From positions 124,001 through 188,000 of the forward strand of contig NZ_WNXC01000005.1 in NCBI RefSeq assembly GCF_014172405.1: a stretch of DNA of 64,000 nucleotides, read 5' to 3'. The notes under the pieces are model-generated. The model did not search any database. It saw only the letters and a list, made by a program, of their open reading frames with translations, and was not told where the DNA came from. The position numbers were made by a program, and so were the translations under genes. Each line of letters opens with the position of its first letter. Position 1 is the stretch's first letter. Source of the stretch: Pedobacter gandavensis. GTDB taxonomy: Bacteria > Bacteroidota > Bacteroidia > Sphingobacteriales > Sphingobacteriaceae. Shown piece after piece: positions 54,523 to 62,949 of the stretch.

Positions 54523-55452
54523 TTATTTTTTACCCACCACAATCAGGTTAATTTCACTGGAATGTGGGATACCAAGGGTCGTACCTGGTTGAATTTTTAA
54601 CAAATTTTGCAGGTATACATGGATGATCGCTTCCAGTGTTTTTTTCCTGGGTTCGTAGTTTTCCGGGTCTGAAGTCCGGAAGTTTCCTAAGTACATTTTG
54701 CCTTTTGCATCTACCAATGCACTGAACTCATAACCGAAGTCTTCATAAGCCCGAGAAATGTCTATTCTATATTTCGGAAACAGGTAGTCATAAGCCTCCG
54801 TTTTGCCGTTGATCCGGTCCACGACTTCTAGCTTTTTCACTCGGATCATATCACTCATTGGTTGAAAAACCACGGGCTGACGACCGGCGAATGCCAGCTT
54901 CAGGTCAGCGGGCTTTTGATTACTCGCTTTCGCTAATTTTTGGATATATAACGTATCTGCTTTCGATGGTTTTTGCAAATTTTCTGGCGTTGTTTTGAGT
55001 ACATTTTTAATATAATCATCCGAGTAATAGGTGATATTTACATCCGAACGGATGTCTTTCGCGATCTCCTTCTTGTTGACTTGCAAGCGCTGCATTTGTA
55101 AACTATCCTTGCTAATTTTCTTTATCCTGAACCACTCTTTTGCGAAGTTATAGACATCACCATGATCATATTGTAAGAAAAAAGTCTGCATTCTCTTTTT
55201 CTGTGGACTATAAGCCATGATCGAGTCGTTAGACTTAAACTGAATGATCCAGCTGGGTTCTTGTTGGAATCCCATTTCATTAAAAGATAAACCAGTACTG
55301 AAACGGCGCTTTACCTCATGGTATTTAATGCCTTTTATCGTGTCAAAAGATAGTTCTCTTGTTTTATTTCTTCTTTCTTCATTGGATTCGGAGTTACAAC
55401 TCAGAAAAACACTAACGACGGCTAATAAGATATAAATGAGCTTTTTGGACAT
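54523..55452 (-). CDS. Lipoprotein of unknown function
   Basis: This 309-residue protein has lipoprotein signal peptide and lipobox V-F-L-S-C with C19. The remaining sequence is charged, with alternating helix and strand character and no motif I can name. The C-terminal 80 residues (D-A-K-G-K-M-Y-L-G, then I-H-V-Y-L-Q-N-L-L) might be a domain. It lies 59 bp downstream of the retropepsin-PDZ gene on the same strand, so the two may be co-expressed at the envelope. No function is assigned. Confidence 0.7.
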   Translation of the reverse strand: MSKKLIYILLAVVSVFLSCNSESNEERRNKTRELSFDTIKGIKYHEVKRRFSTGLSFNEMGFQQEPSWIIQFKSNDSIMAYSPQKKRMQTFFLQYDHGDVYNFAKEWFRIKKISKDSLQMQRLQVNKKEIAKDIRSDVNITYYSDDYIKNVLKTTPENLQKPSKADTLYIQKLAKASNQKPADLKLAFAGRQPVVFQPMSDMIRVKKLEVVDRINGKTEAYDYLFPKYRIDISRAYEDFGYEFSALVDAKGKMYLGNFRTSDPENYEPRKKTLEAIIHVYLQNLLKIQPGTTLGIPHSSEINLIVVGKK

Positions 55453-55511
55453 GCAAAGAAAATAATGGTATGGGTTAAAACTGAAGACAAAGGTATAAGA
55501 ATCGGCAGATT

Positions 55512-56762
55512 TTATATTCTTTGTTTTAGTTTTATGATCCGAATGCGGATTTCACCTTTCCTCAAGACGGTTACAATGACTGTTTTATGATCGCCATCCC
55601 GGAAGAGCTTGTTGACCTCTGTTAAGGTGTAGCTGGTAGAAGGAATAAAATTCAAGTATAAGATTTCGTCTTCTGCCAATAATCCTGCTTGTTCTGCGGG
55701 GGAATCGGGTTCTATTCTGCCAATAAAATAACGTTTAAGCTGGGTATCCTCTGAATAGACCTCCATTCCAGCCATATCGTGTTGAAAGGGGCGCTTAAAA
55801 TTTCCGTTCTTCCGCAAGTACATAGAATTGTCTGCGTAGTCAAAAGTGATGTCGAATCGGCTCAATATATCAGCCCCAAGGTTCCCATTTCGATCATTGA
55901 GCAATACCTTTGCAGCAACCTCCTCATATTTTGGATAAGCCGTCAGTACATTGTTCAATTGAAAAGTTCCGATTTTTACCACAGGTAATCTACCGATATT
56001 TCCACTGATGGGACCACCAAGTCCAATTCCCAAGTTGGCTAAGATGGAAATCGGCGGCAAAGGAAAAGGTTTTTTATTAAGAATTTCCAAGGAGACTGCA
56101 TGACTCGCGCCATTATCGATCAACATTTTCAAGGTTAAGGCACCAAGTTCCGGTGATTCCACCTCTATTTTTGCATATGGCTTATCATTGATTAATTCCA
56201 AAGGAATCCGTTCCCCTTTGATTTTTCGGCCATATGAAGGTAGATAGAAAACAATTCTTTTAGTAGAGTATTTAAGCTCTACAATGAAACTTTTGAAGAA
56301 ATGATAGCCCAATAGCCCATGAATAGGTATTCCCAGGTAGCTCGATAAGCGAAATAAGTCTTCTTTTAGTATGGCTGTGGGAATATGGCTTAGGGTTGCT
56401 TTTCCAATGCGTGCGTTGACCGAACTGGATACAAAAGCTTCAATTTCATTGCCTTTACCCAAGCCGGAGATTTTGATAGTCCGTAAGTCTTTAATCTTTA
56501 AGCTGTCGGAGATGCGCGGGTCTGAGATGATCATTGGTCCAACACCCGTGTCTAAAATGAAGTTAAAAGGTCCTTTTTCATTGATAAAAACGGGAATAAT
56601 AACCAGATTTTTCATCAGAATGAAATTGATTGCGTCTTTTTTTCGGTTATTTGGAAATTCAAAATTTTGGGCGTAACCGGTTTTTATGGTCATAGCGATG
56701 ACCAAGAACAGCAGGAGAGTTTTTAGCCAGATCAAATTTATCGCACAGACGGACCGTTTCAT
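55512..56762 (-). CDS. Retropepsin-like aspartyl protease with PDZ domain
   Basis: This 416-residue protein has a signal or anchor helix at 11-30. Two aspartyl-protease half-domains follow, with D71-T72-G73 (F-I-L-D-T-G) and D216-N217-G218 (L-I-D-N-G-A). A PDZ domain (about 325-410) has I-G-R-I-E-P-D-S-P-A-E-Q-A-G-L-L. This layout is widespread in Bacteroidota as putative secreted or periplasmic proteases. The second motif reads DNG rather than DTG, so activity should be regarded as likely but unproven. Confidence 0.86.
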   Translation of the reverse strand: MKRSVCAINLIWLKTLLLFLVIAMTIKTGYAQNFEFPNNRKKDAINFILMKNLVIIPVFINEKGPFNFILDTGVGPMIISDPRISDSLKIKDLRTIKISGLGKGNEIEAFVSSSVNARIGKATLSHIPTAILKEDLFRLSSYLGIPIHGLLGYHFFKSFIVELKYSTKRIVFYLPSYGRKIKGERIPLELINDKPYAKIEVESPELGALTLKMLIDNGASHAVSLEILNKKPFPLPPISILANLGIGLGGPISGNIGRLPVVKIGTFQLNNVLTAYPKYEEVAAKVLLNDRNGNLGADILSRFDITFDYADNSMYLRKNGNFKRPFQHDMAGMEVYSEDTQLKRYFIGRIEPDSPAEQAGLLAEDEILYLNFIPSTSYTLTEVNKLFRDGDHKTVIVTVLRKGEIRIRIIKLKQRI

Positions 56763-56901
56763 TGATCTAATTTAATAAATTAGTACATAGGATGATTAGA
56801 GTTAAGGATAAATGTAAATTTTATTTTTCCGATTACAATTGTTGTCAGGTATAGCGGAGGTTACCTGAAAATTGGATTTCAACCATTAATATGATTATAA
56901 A

Positions 56902-57405
56902 ATGAAACGCTTCTTATTATTATTCCTGCTTTTAGCAGTTAGTTACCATCTGAATGCCCAAACCACAAGAATCTGGGTAGTCAGACATGGAGAAAAAAAC
57001 CTAGAAAATCCGGCAGATAAGGATCCTGCATTAAGCCCGGCTGGTGAAGAGCGGGCTATGGCCTTGGCCAAATACTTGAAAGGAAAAAAAATGGCCGCCT
57101 TATTCAGTACAGACTATAAGCGAACTAGAGGAACTTTAGCGCCACTAGCCGCTGTACAAAAATTACCTTTACAGTTGTATAAATCTACCGCTTACCAAGC
57201 GCTTGCCGATACGATCCTGAACAACTATAAGGGGAAAAACATTGTTATTTGTGGTCATTCAAACCGTCTTTTGGGGATAATAGCGGCATTTAAAGCCACA
57301 AGTACCTTGAAAGAGATTTCTGAGGATGAATACAACCACATTTTTCTGATAGAAATTGTAGGAGATCGGGTGAAGCTCAAAGAAAGGACGTATGGTAAAT
57401 TATAG
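56902..57405 (+). CDS. Histidine phosphatase (SixA/phosphoglycerate-mutase-like), secreted
   Basis: This 167-residue protein has a signal peptide (L-L-L-F-L-L-L-A-V-S, cleavage near A19-Q20). The branch-1 histidine phosphatase core is R28-H29-G30-E31, with second His in I-C-G-H-S-N-R near 118. The substrate is unknown; secreted members often act on phosphorylated small molecules. Its stop overlaps the stop of the convergent M15 peptidase by 6 nt. Confidence 0.88.
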   Translation: MKRFLLLFLLLAVSYHLNAQTTRIWVVRHGEKNLENPADKDPALSPAGEERAMALAKYLKGKKMAALFSTDYKRTRGTLAPLAAVQKLPLQLYKSTAYQALADTILNNYKGKNIVICGHSNRLLGIIAAFKATSTLKEISEDEYNHIFLIEIVGDRVKLKERTYGKL

Positions 57406-58086
57406 CTTTTCAAAAGGAATGTCCAAAAGGTCATAATTTCTCCATCCCTGGAAGTCAAAATGCCACCATTCATTTGACATCACGCGAAAGCCATGGGATT
57501 GCATAACCTGGATCAGAAGGTTACGGTTTTTCTGCACAGGAGTAGGGAGCGCGCTATAATTCGCTGCTGCCATAGGAGAAAAACTGTCGTAAGCGGTGGG
57601 CATTTCCAATTCTTTTCCTGTCTTCAGGTTGACCAGAGTAAGGTCTATTGCGCAACCTCTATTGTGACGGGAGCCTACTTTGGGATTGGCCACAAAATTC
57701 TTATTACTCGCCTTTATGTAGAGTGTTTTTGTCGCTGTATAAGGGCGATAGGCATCGTAGATCTTTAGCGCATAACCTTTTTTGGCAAGCACAGCCTGTA
57801 CTTTTTTCAATTGCATGACCACCGGCTGTCGGGCAAAAGCACGAGCTTGTTTATAGACTGCAAGCTTCATGAAATTATTGCTTGTGGCATAGCGAATGTC
57901 TAGCACAATGCCCGGAATTTCTTTTTTAAGTTCCAGGAGTTTCTGATTTGAGTTGTCTTGGTAGGCTTGTTGATAGGCAGTAAAACTGCTGACAACTTTT
58001 AAAGGTTTGGGGCTGTTTTTTTTTACAGCACCGGGGTTCTGGAAAAAAAAGGCGGTTAACAGAAAAAGGGAAATGGTTTGAATCAT
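57400..58086 (-). CDS. D-Ala-D-Ala dipeptidase (M15, VanX/DdpX-like), secreted
   Basis: This 228-residue protein has an N-terminal signal peptide. Zinc ligands fit M15D: S-R-H-N-R-G-C-A-I-D (His and Asp) near 140-149, and E-W-W-H-F-D (Glu base and His) near 207-212. Y-D-A-Y-R-P at about 113 is also typical. Such enzymes recycle D-Ala-D-Ala from cell wall; in some contexts they confer vancomycin resistance, but no vanH/vanA is present, so recycling is more likely. It starts 3 bp after the alanine dehydrogenase gene, which suggests a D-Ala to pyruvate salvage route. Confidence 0.88.
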   Translation of the reverse strand: MIQTISLFLLTAFFFQNPGAVKKNSPKPLKVVSSFTAYQQAYQDNSNQKLLELKKEIPGIVLDIRYATSNNFMKLAVYKQARAFARQPVVMQLKKVQAVLAKKGYALKIYDAYRPYTATKTLYIKASNKNFVANPKVGSRHNRGCAIDLTLVNLKTGKELEMPTAYDSFSPMAAANYSALPTPVQKNRNLLIQVMQSHGFRVMSNEWWHFDFQGWRNYDLLDIPFEKL

Positions 58087-58089
58087 CTA

Positions 58090-59316
58090 TTATTGATTGG
58101 AAACGACTAAAAGTTCAATATCCTTATAAGGGAGGTTAAACATATTGGCCAGGTCTTTATTCGTGAGGTGACCCTGATATATATATAATGCTTCTCTGAT
58201 TCCAGGCTTACTCCAAATTACTCCGGTTAAGCCACCGAGATCCCCAATGTCTAGTAAGATTGGCGCAAAGATATTGGTTAGTGCATAAGAGGCTGTTCTT
58301 GGAACGCGCGAAGCAATATTTGGAACACAGTAATGAATCACGTCATGTTTTCTAAACACGGGATTGCTGTGGTTGGTTACTTCAGAGGTTTCGAAGCAAC
58401 CGCCTTGATCAATGCTCACATCAATCACTACCGAATTCGGTTTCATCCTCATCACCATTTCTTCCATCACGATACAAGGGCTTCTGCCATGATTTGCACG
58501 AATTGCGCCGATCACAACATCACAAGTGGTAATTGCCTTGCTTAAAACGATCGGTTGCATCACCGAAGTGAAGACCCTGCTCCCTAAGTTATTTTGAAGC
58601 CTTCTGAGGCGATAGAGGGAGCTATCGAACACTTTTACTTCCGCACCTAGAGATAGTGCCGTACGCGCGGCGTATTCTCCGACCGTTCCTGCCCCTAAAA
58701 TGACAACTTCAGTTGGCGGGACGCCTGTGAAGCCGCCGAGCATCAATCCTTTCCCACCTGTTGCCGAGCTTAAATATTCGGCCGCGATAAAAATTGAGGT
58801 TGCGCCAACAATTTCGCTCATGGCCCGTACCACGCTTAAAATCCCACCTTCATCCCGAAGGTTTTCAAAACAGAGCGCGTTGATCTTTTTATTTAATAAA
58901 GCTTTTAGGTAGTTTTCTTTCAGCCCGCCCATTTGAAGCGCAGAGATCAGCGTTTGCCCTTTATGCATCATCGCAATCTCTTCTATCGTGGGCGGTGCTA
59001 TTTTGACCAGTATATCTGCCTCAAAAACACTTTTCTTATGAAAAGAAATAGTAGCGCCTTGCTCACTATAGTCGTTGTCTGAAAAATTAGCTCCAACTCC
59101 TGCGCCACTCTCTATAATGACCCGATGCCCATTATTGATCAAAAGGGCAACAGATAATGGGGTCAGTGCGATCCTGTTCTCCTGAAATGAAATTTCTTTT
59201 GGAATGCCAATATAGAGACTGTTGGTTTTTTTATTAATTTCCGACATGGTCTCTTTGGGCTGTAGTAGCCCTTTTTGAGCAATAGAGGCCATTCCTTCCC
59301 GTAATCCTGTAGCCAT
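58090..59316 (-). CDS. ald: Alanine dehydrogenase
   Basis: This 408-residue NAD-dependent enzyme interconverts L-alanine and pyruvate. It matches the AlaDh/PNT family: I-G-I-P-K-E near 35, N-R-I-A-L-T near 45, nucleotide motif G-A-G-T-V-G-E-Y-A-A near 212, and D-V-S-I-D-Q-G-G-C-F-E near 292. N-I-A-S-R-V-P-R-T-A-S-Y-A near 328 also matches. Compared with classical Ald it has an extra 25-residue N-terminus. It is followed 3 bp later by the M15 dipeptidase gene, probably one operon for alanine recycling. Confidence 0.9.
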   Translation of the reverse strand: MATGLREGMASIAQKGLLQPKETMSEINKKTNSLYIGIPKEISFQENRIALTPLSVALLINNGHRVIIESGAGVGANFSDNDYSEQGATISFHKKSVFEADILVKIAPPTIEEIAMMHKGQTLISALQMGGLKENYLKALLNKKINALCFENLRDEGGILSVVRAMSEIVGATSIFIAAEYLSSATGGKGLMLGGFTGVPPTEVVILGAGTVGEYAARTALSLGAEVKVFDSSLYRLRRLQNNLGSRVFTSVMQPIVLSKAITTCDVVIGAIRANHGRSPCIVMEEMVMRMKPNSVVIDVSIDQGGCFETSEVTNHSNPVFRKHDVIHYCVPNIASRVPRTASYALTNIFAPILLDIGDLGGLTGVIWSKPGIREALYIYQGHLTNKDLANMFNLPYKDIELLVVSNQ

Positions 59317-59378
59317 TTTATTTATAGATATTTAATCTGAAATTAAGCAAAATACCTGAAAATAAGTGTATTTAGAAT

Positions 59379-59795
59379 TTATATTCTGGAAATTGATAGT
59401 AATCTTTCCGTTTCTGAGCTTGCGGAGATTTCAATTTTAATATAATGTTCTGGTAGGAGTTCTGCTACTTTTTCCGGCCATTCGATCAGGCAGATATGGT
59501 CCGAATAAAAATATTCTTCATAACCAATATCATAAGCTTCTTGTAAGTTTTTAATCCTGTAAAAATCAAAATGATAAATAATTCGGCCATTTCCTTCATA
59601 TTCATTTACAATAGAAAAAGTAGGACTAGAAACGACCTCTGTGACACCTAATGCCTTAGCCAAGGCTTTAATGAAAGTTGTTTTTCCGGCGCCCATTTCC
59701 CCCTCAAAGATGAAAAAATTCTCATTTTGAGCAAATTCAAGCACTTCTTGCGCCGCCTGATCCAGGCCTGCTAAATTTTTAACTTCAATGTTCAT
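59379..59795 (-). CDS. tsaE: tRNA t6A37 synthesis ATPase TsaE
   Basis: This 138-residue P-loop protein is needed, with TsaB/C/D, for t6A formation. Walker A G-E-M-G-A-G-K-T-T lies near 33-41. F-D-F-Y-R near 82-86 and the C-L-I-E-W-P-E segment are family marks. ATG 59795 (MNIEVKNL) is used; the longer frame from 59825 overlaps a -7 box. It is separated from the upstream gene porX by about 160 bp with its own promoter-like box. Confidence 0.93.
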   Translation of the reverse strand: MNIEVKNLAGLDQAAQEVLEFAQNENFFIFEGEMGAGKTTFIKALAKALGVTEVVSSPTFSIVNEYEGNGRIIYHFDFYRIKNLQEAYDIGYEEYFYSDHICLIEWPEKVAELLPEHYIKIEISASSETERLLSISRI

Positions 59796-59822
59796 TTGAA
59801 TCCGATTGGTTTTTTTACGAAT

Positions 59823-59830
59823 CAAAAATA
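59823..59830 (-). promoter_or_regulatory. -7 box (TATTTTTG) of tsaE
   Basis: It is a minus-strand TAnnTTTG match 27 bp before the ATG at 59795. Confidence 0.5.
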
Positions 59831-59956
59831 ATCAATTTATTATAACCAGATTCTGATTGCTAGAGAATGACCATAGAAAGGGTATAGTATACAATAGCCA
59901 GACTATACGAATTTTTGTATAGTCTGGCCAGGAGGTATAATATAGGTGAAACCTAT

Positions 59957-61513
59957 TTACTTGGAGCTATAAGTAGCTACTGGAATGATCATTTCTTCCA
60001 AGGAGATCCCACCATGTTGAAAGGTTTCATTATAATAGTTCACAAATTGATTATAGTTATTCTGATAAACGAAATAACGGTCTTCCTTGGCAAAGATATA
60101 GTTGGAGCTGATGTTGATTTTAGGCAACTGTGCTTCATGTGGATTTTTAATTAAAAACACCTCTTTTGCATTGTAATTTAGGTTTCTACCTTGTTTGTAG
60201 CGTAAGTTTGTGTTCGTATTTCTATCTCCAATCACCTTACTTGCATGTTTTACACGGATTGTTCCGTGATCTGTTGTGATCACCAGTTTCACCTTTTTCT
60301 GAGACAATTTTTTCAATAGCTCCATCAATGGAGAATGCTCAAACCAGGAAAGCGTAAGGGAACGGTATGCAGCGTCATCATTGGCCAGCTCACGAATCAT
60401 TTGCATGTCCGTACGGGCATGAGATAACATGTCTACAAAGTTATATACGATGGCATTAAAGTCGTTTTGAAGTAGATTGTTGACCTGTTCGTTTAAAGCC
60501 TTACCGTCATCATAAGTCAGAATTTTATGGTAACTATGCTTGCAGTCTTTTCTAAATGTTCTTTTGATATTCTCAGTGAGGAAAGTGCTTTCATGTAAGT
60601 TCTTCCCACCTTCATCATCGTCATTTTGCCATAGTTTAGGGAATCGTTTTTCCATCTCTAAAGGCATCAGTCCAGAGAAAATCGAATTTCTTGCATATTG
60701 TGTTGCAGTTGGAAGAATACTAGAATACGTATCTTCTTCTTCCAGGCGGAAATGTTCGGTAATTAGCGGGTTGATGATTTTCCATTGGTCATAACGTAAA
60801 TTGTCTATGAGAATGAAAAATACGGGGATATTATTGTCGTTGATAAGAGGAAAAGCTTTCTTTTTCAAAAGCTCATTTGAAAGTAAAGGCGCTTTTTCTT
60901 TGCCATTTACCCAACCCAAATAGTGGTCTTCAATAAATTTAGAGAATTGTGCATTGGCTTCCGATTTTTGCATTGTCAGGATCTCATGCATTTGTGGGTC
61001 ATCCAGTTTTTCAAGCTCTAATTCCCAGAAAACTAACTTTTTATAGACTTCTACCCATTCTTCATAACTGAGTTTATCATTCAAGGTCATACCTAGCCTA
61101 CGGAAATCTTGCTGATAGGCCATAGATGTCTTTTCGCTGACTAAACGCTTATTGTCAATGATCTTTTTAATGGTCAATAACACTTGTTTTGGGTTCACTG
61201 GCTTAATCAAATAGTCATCGATTTTAGAACCAATCGCATCCTCCATTAAGTTTTCTTCTTCACTTTTGGTGATCAATACAACCGGTACATCATTTCTAAT
61301 GTTTTTGATGGCAGTAAGGGTTTCCAATCCGGTTAGTCCCGGCATATTTTCATCTAAAAAAACCAAGTCAAAGTGCTCTTTACCAAAGGCTTCTAATGCG
61401 TCGTTGCCATTGGTGAAAGTAGTAACATGGTATCCTTTTTCGTTTAGTAATAGTATATGTGGTTTTAATAAGTTAATCTCATCGTCGGCCCATAAAATTT
61501 TGGTTTCCTGCAT
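59957..61513 (-). CDS. porX: PorX-like response regulator with PglZ/alkaline-phosphatase-type effector
   Basis: This 518-residue protein starts at the ATG at 61513 (MQETKILWADDE). The receiver domain (1-125) has acidic D10-D11 and phosphoacceptor D54 (L-D-E-N-M-P-G). A helical linker precedes a PglZ domain (about 210-518) with I-L-I-D-N-L-R near 235 and T-T-D-H-G-T near 425. Both belong to its metal-dependent hydrolase site. PorX works with histidine kinase PorY to control type IX secretion genes in Bacteroidota. No porY or T9SS genes are in this window. It is divergent from the HD-domain gene. Confidence 0.9.
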   Translation of the reverse strand: MQETKILWADDEINLLKPHILLLNEKGYHVTTFTNGNDALEAFGKEHFDLVFLDENMPGLTGLETLTAIKNIRNDVPVVLITKSEEENLMEDAIGSKIDDYLIKPVNPKQVLLTIKKIIDNKRLVSEKTSMAYQQDFRRLGMTLNDKLSYEEWVEVYKKLVFWELELEKLDDPQMHEILTMQKSEANAQFSKFIEDHYLGWVNGKEKAPLLSNELLKKKAFPLINDNNIPVFFILIDNLRYDQWKIINPLITEHFRLEEEDTYSSILPTATQYARNSIFSGLMPLEMEKRFPKLWQNDDDEGGKNLHESTFLTENIKRTFRKDCKHSYHKILTYDDGKALNEQVNNLLQNDFNAIVYNFVDMLSHARTDMQMIRELANDDAAYRSLTLSWFEHSPLMELLKKLSQKKVKLVITTDHGTIRVKHASKVIGDRNTNTNLRYKQGRNLNYNAKEVFLIKNPHEAQLPKINISSNYIFAKEDRYFVYQNNYNQFVNYYNETFQHGGISLEEMIIPVATYSSK

Positions 61514-61619
61514 TGCTGTACTTATATAAAATAAAATTAAATCTTTCAAAAAAGAATTTCTCTTTCTTAGTATGGATAAAAATAGCAATTTTTGTACCGT
61601 ATAATTTTATTTGTAAGGA

Positions 61620-62843
61620 TTGAACAAAAAGAAAATCATAAATGACCCCGTATATGGCTTCATAAATATCCCCTCTGAAATCGTGTTTGATTTGATCTCG
61701 CACCCTTATTTTCAGCGGTTACGATATATTAAGCAATTGGGGATGACCCATTTGGTGTATCCAGGAGCCCTGCACACCAGGTTTCATCATGCGCTAGGCG
61801 CAATGCATTTAATGAGTCTCGCTTTGGAAATTCTTAAAAGTAAAGGACAGGAGATCAGCAAGGAAGAGGAAGAAGCGGCGTCAATTGCCATACTTTTACA
61901 TGACATCGGACATGGGCCTTTTTCTCATGCGCTGGAGCATACGCTAGTCAACGGGATTCATCATGAAGCCATTTCTATGTTGATCATGGAAAAGTTAAAT
62001 GTGGAGTTTGAAGGCCGGTTAACAATGGCAATAAACATCTTCAAAGGTGATTATCCAAAAAAATTCCTACCACAACTGGTTTCCGGGCAACTGGATCTGG
62101 ATCGCATGGATTACCTCAATCGCGATAGCTTCTTTACTGGGGTAAGCGAAGGAGTGATCAGTTTTGATCGCATCATCAAGATGTTCAATGTATTGGATGG
62201 GGAATTGGTGATTGAAGAGAAAGGCATCTATTCTATCGAAAACTTCCTGATTGCGAGAAGACTGATGTATTGGCAGGTATATCTCCATAAAACGGTGGTT
62301 GCCGGAGAATATTTGCTGGTTAAAATATTGGAACGTGCAAAAGAACTTGCCAGCAGAGGCGATACACTCTTTGCAACACCAGCACTACAGCATTTCTTGA
62401 AGAATGACGTCAATAAAGCCGATTTCTTCCAGGATGATAGTCATTTGCAAGCATTTTTCAAGCTGGACGACCAGGATATTGTGGCTTCAGTAAAAGTTTG
62501 GAGGGAACATGCTGACCCAATTTTATCAAAATTGTGCGACATGTTCATCAGCCGTAATCTATATAAAGTAGAGATCAGCTCAGATGCACCAGATCCAAAA
62601 CGCGTTCAGGAGCTACAAGCGAAAACAGCTGCACTTTTACAACTTAACGAACAGGAAGTTAATTATTTTGTTTTTACAGACCAGATAGAAAACCGCGCAT
62701 ATAACGCCGGAAGTGGAAATATCAATATTCTGTTTAAGAACAATACCATCATTGACATTGCAAAAGCATCGGATTTATCTAATTTAAAATCTTTAGATAA
62801 AACGGTAACCAAACATATACTATGCTATCCTAGAATGATTTAG
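61620..62843 (+). CDS. HD-domain phosphohydrolase
   Basis: This 407-residue protein opens with I-N-D-P-V-Y-G-F-I and continues with F-Q-R-L-R-Y-I-K-Q-L-G near 33-43. The HD metal ligands are in H-T-R-F-H-H-A-L near 52, H-D-I-G-H near 94 and L-D-R-M-D-Y near 162. This is the dNTPase/SAMHD1-like HD group seen across bacteria. Start TTG at 61620 is required because no ATG lies in frame before the conserved N-terminus. AAGGA sits immediately upstream. Confidence 0.86.
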   Translation: MNKKKIINDPVYGFINIPSEIVFDLISHPYFQRLRYIKQLGMTHLVYPGALHTRFHHALGAMHLMSLALEILKSKGQEISKEEEEAASIAILLHDIGHGPFSHALEHTLVNGIHHEAISMLIMEKLNVEFEGRLTMAINIFKGDYPKKFLPQLVSGQLDLDRMDYLNRDSFFTGVSEGVISFDRIIKMFNVLDGELVIEEKGIYSIENFLIARRLMYWQVYLHKTVVAGEYLLVKILERAKELASRGDTLFATPALQHFLKNDVNKADFFQDDSHLQAFFKLDDQDIVASVKVWREHADPILSKLCDMFISRNLYKVEISSDAPDPKRVQELQAKTAALLQLNEQEVNYFVFTDQIENRAYNAGSGNINILFKNNTIIDIAKASDLSNLKSLDKTVTKHILCYPRMI

Positions 62844-62914
62844 CATTTTTTAACAAAATAATTAATTTTTAATCCCGTTTTTAGATTGACCAAGTGATAA
62901 CCTAATTAGGTTTA

Positions 62915-62945
62915 TTTGTTCATATCAATTTAACACTTAACTTTG
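62915..62945 (+). promoter_or_regulatory. Complete Bacteroidota promoter of lpxD
   Basis: TTTG (62915-62918), a 19-bp spacer, then TAACTTTG (62938-62945) match the -33/-7 consensus in both elements and spacing. The -7 box ends 4 nt before the ATG, so the transcript is probably leaderless. Confidence 0.7.
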
Positions 62946-62949
62946 TACG

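Noticed and set aside
57400-58086. VanX-like protein as a vancomycin-resistance determinant
   Set aside because: No vanH, vanA/B or vanRS neighbours. The alanine dehydrogenase context fits wall recycling better.
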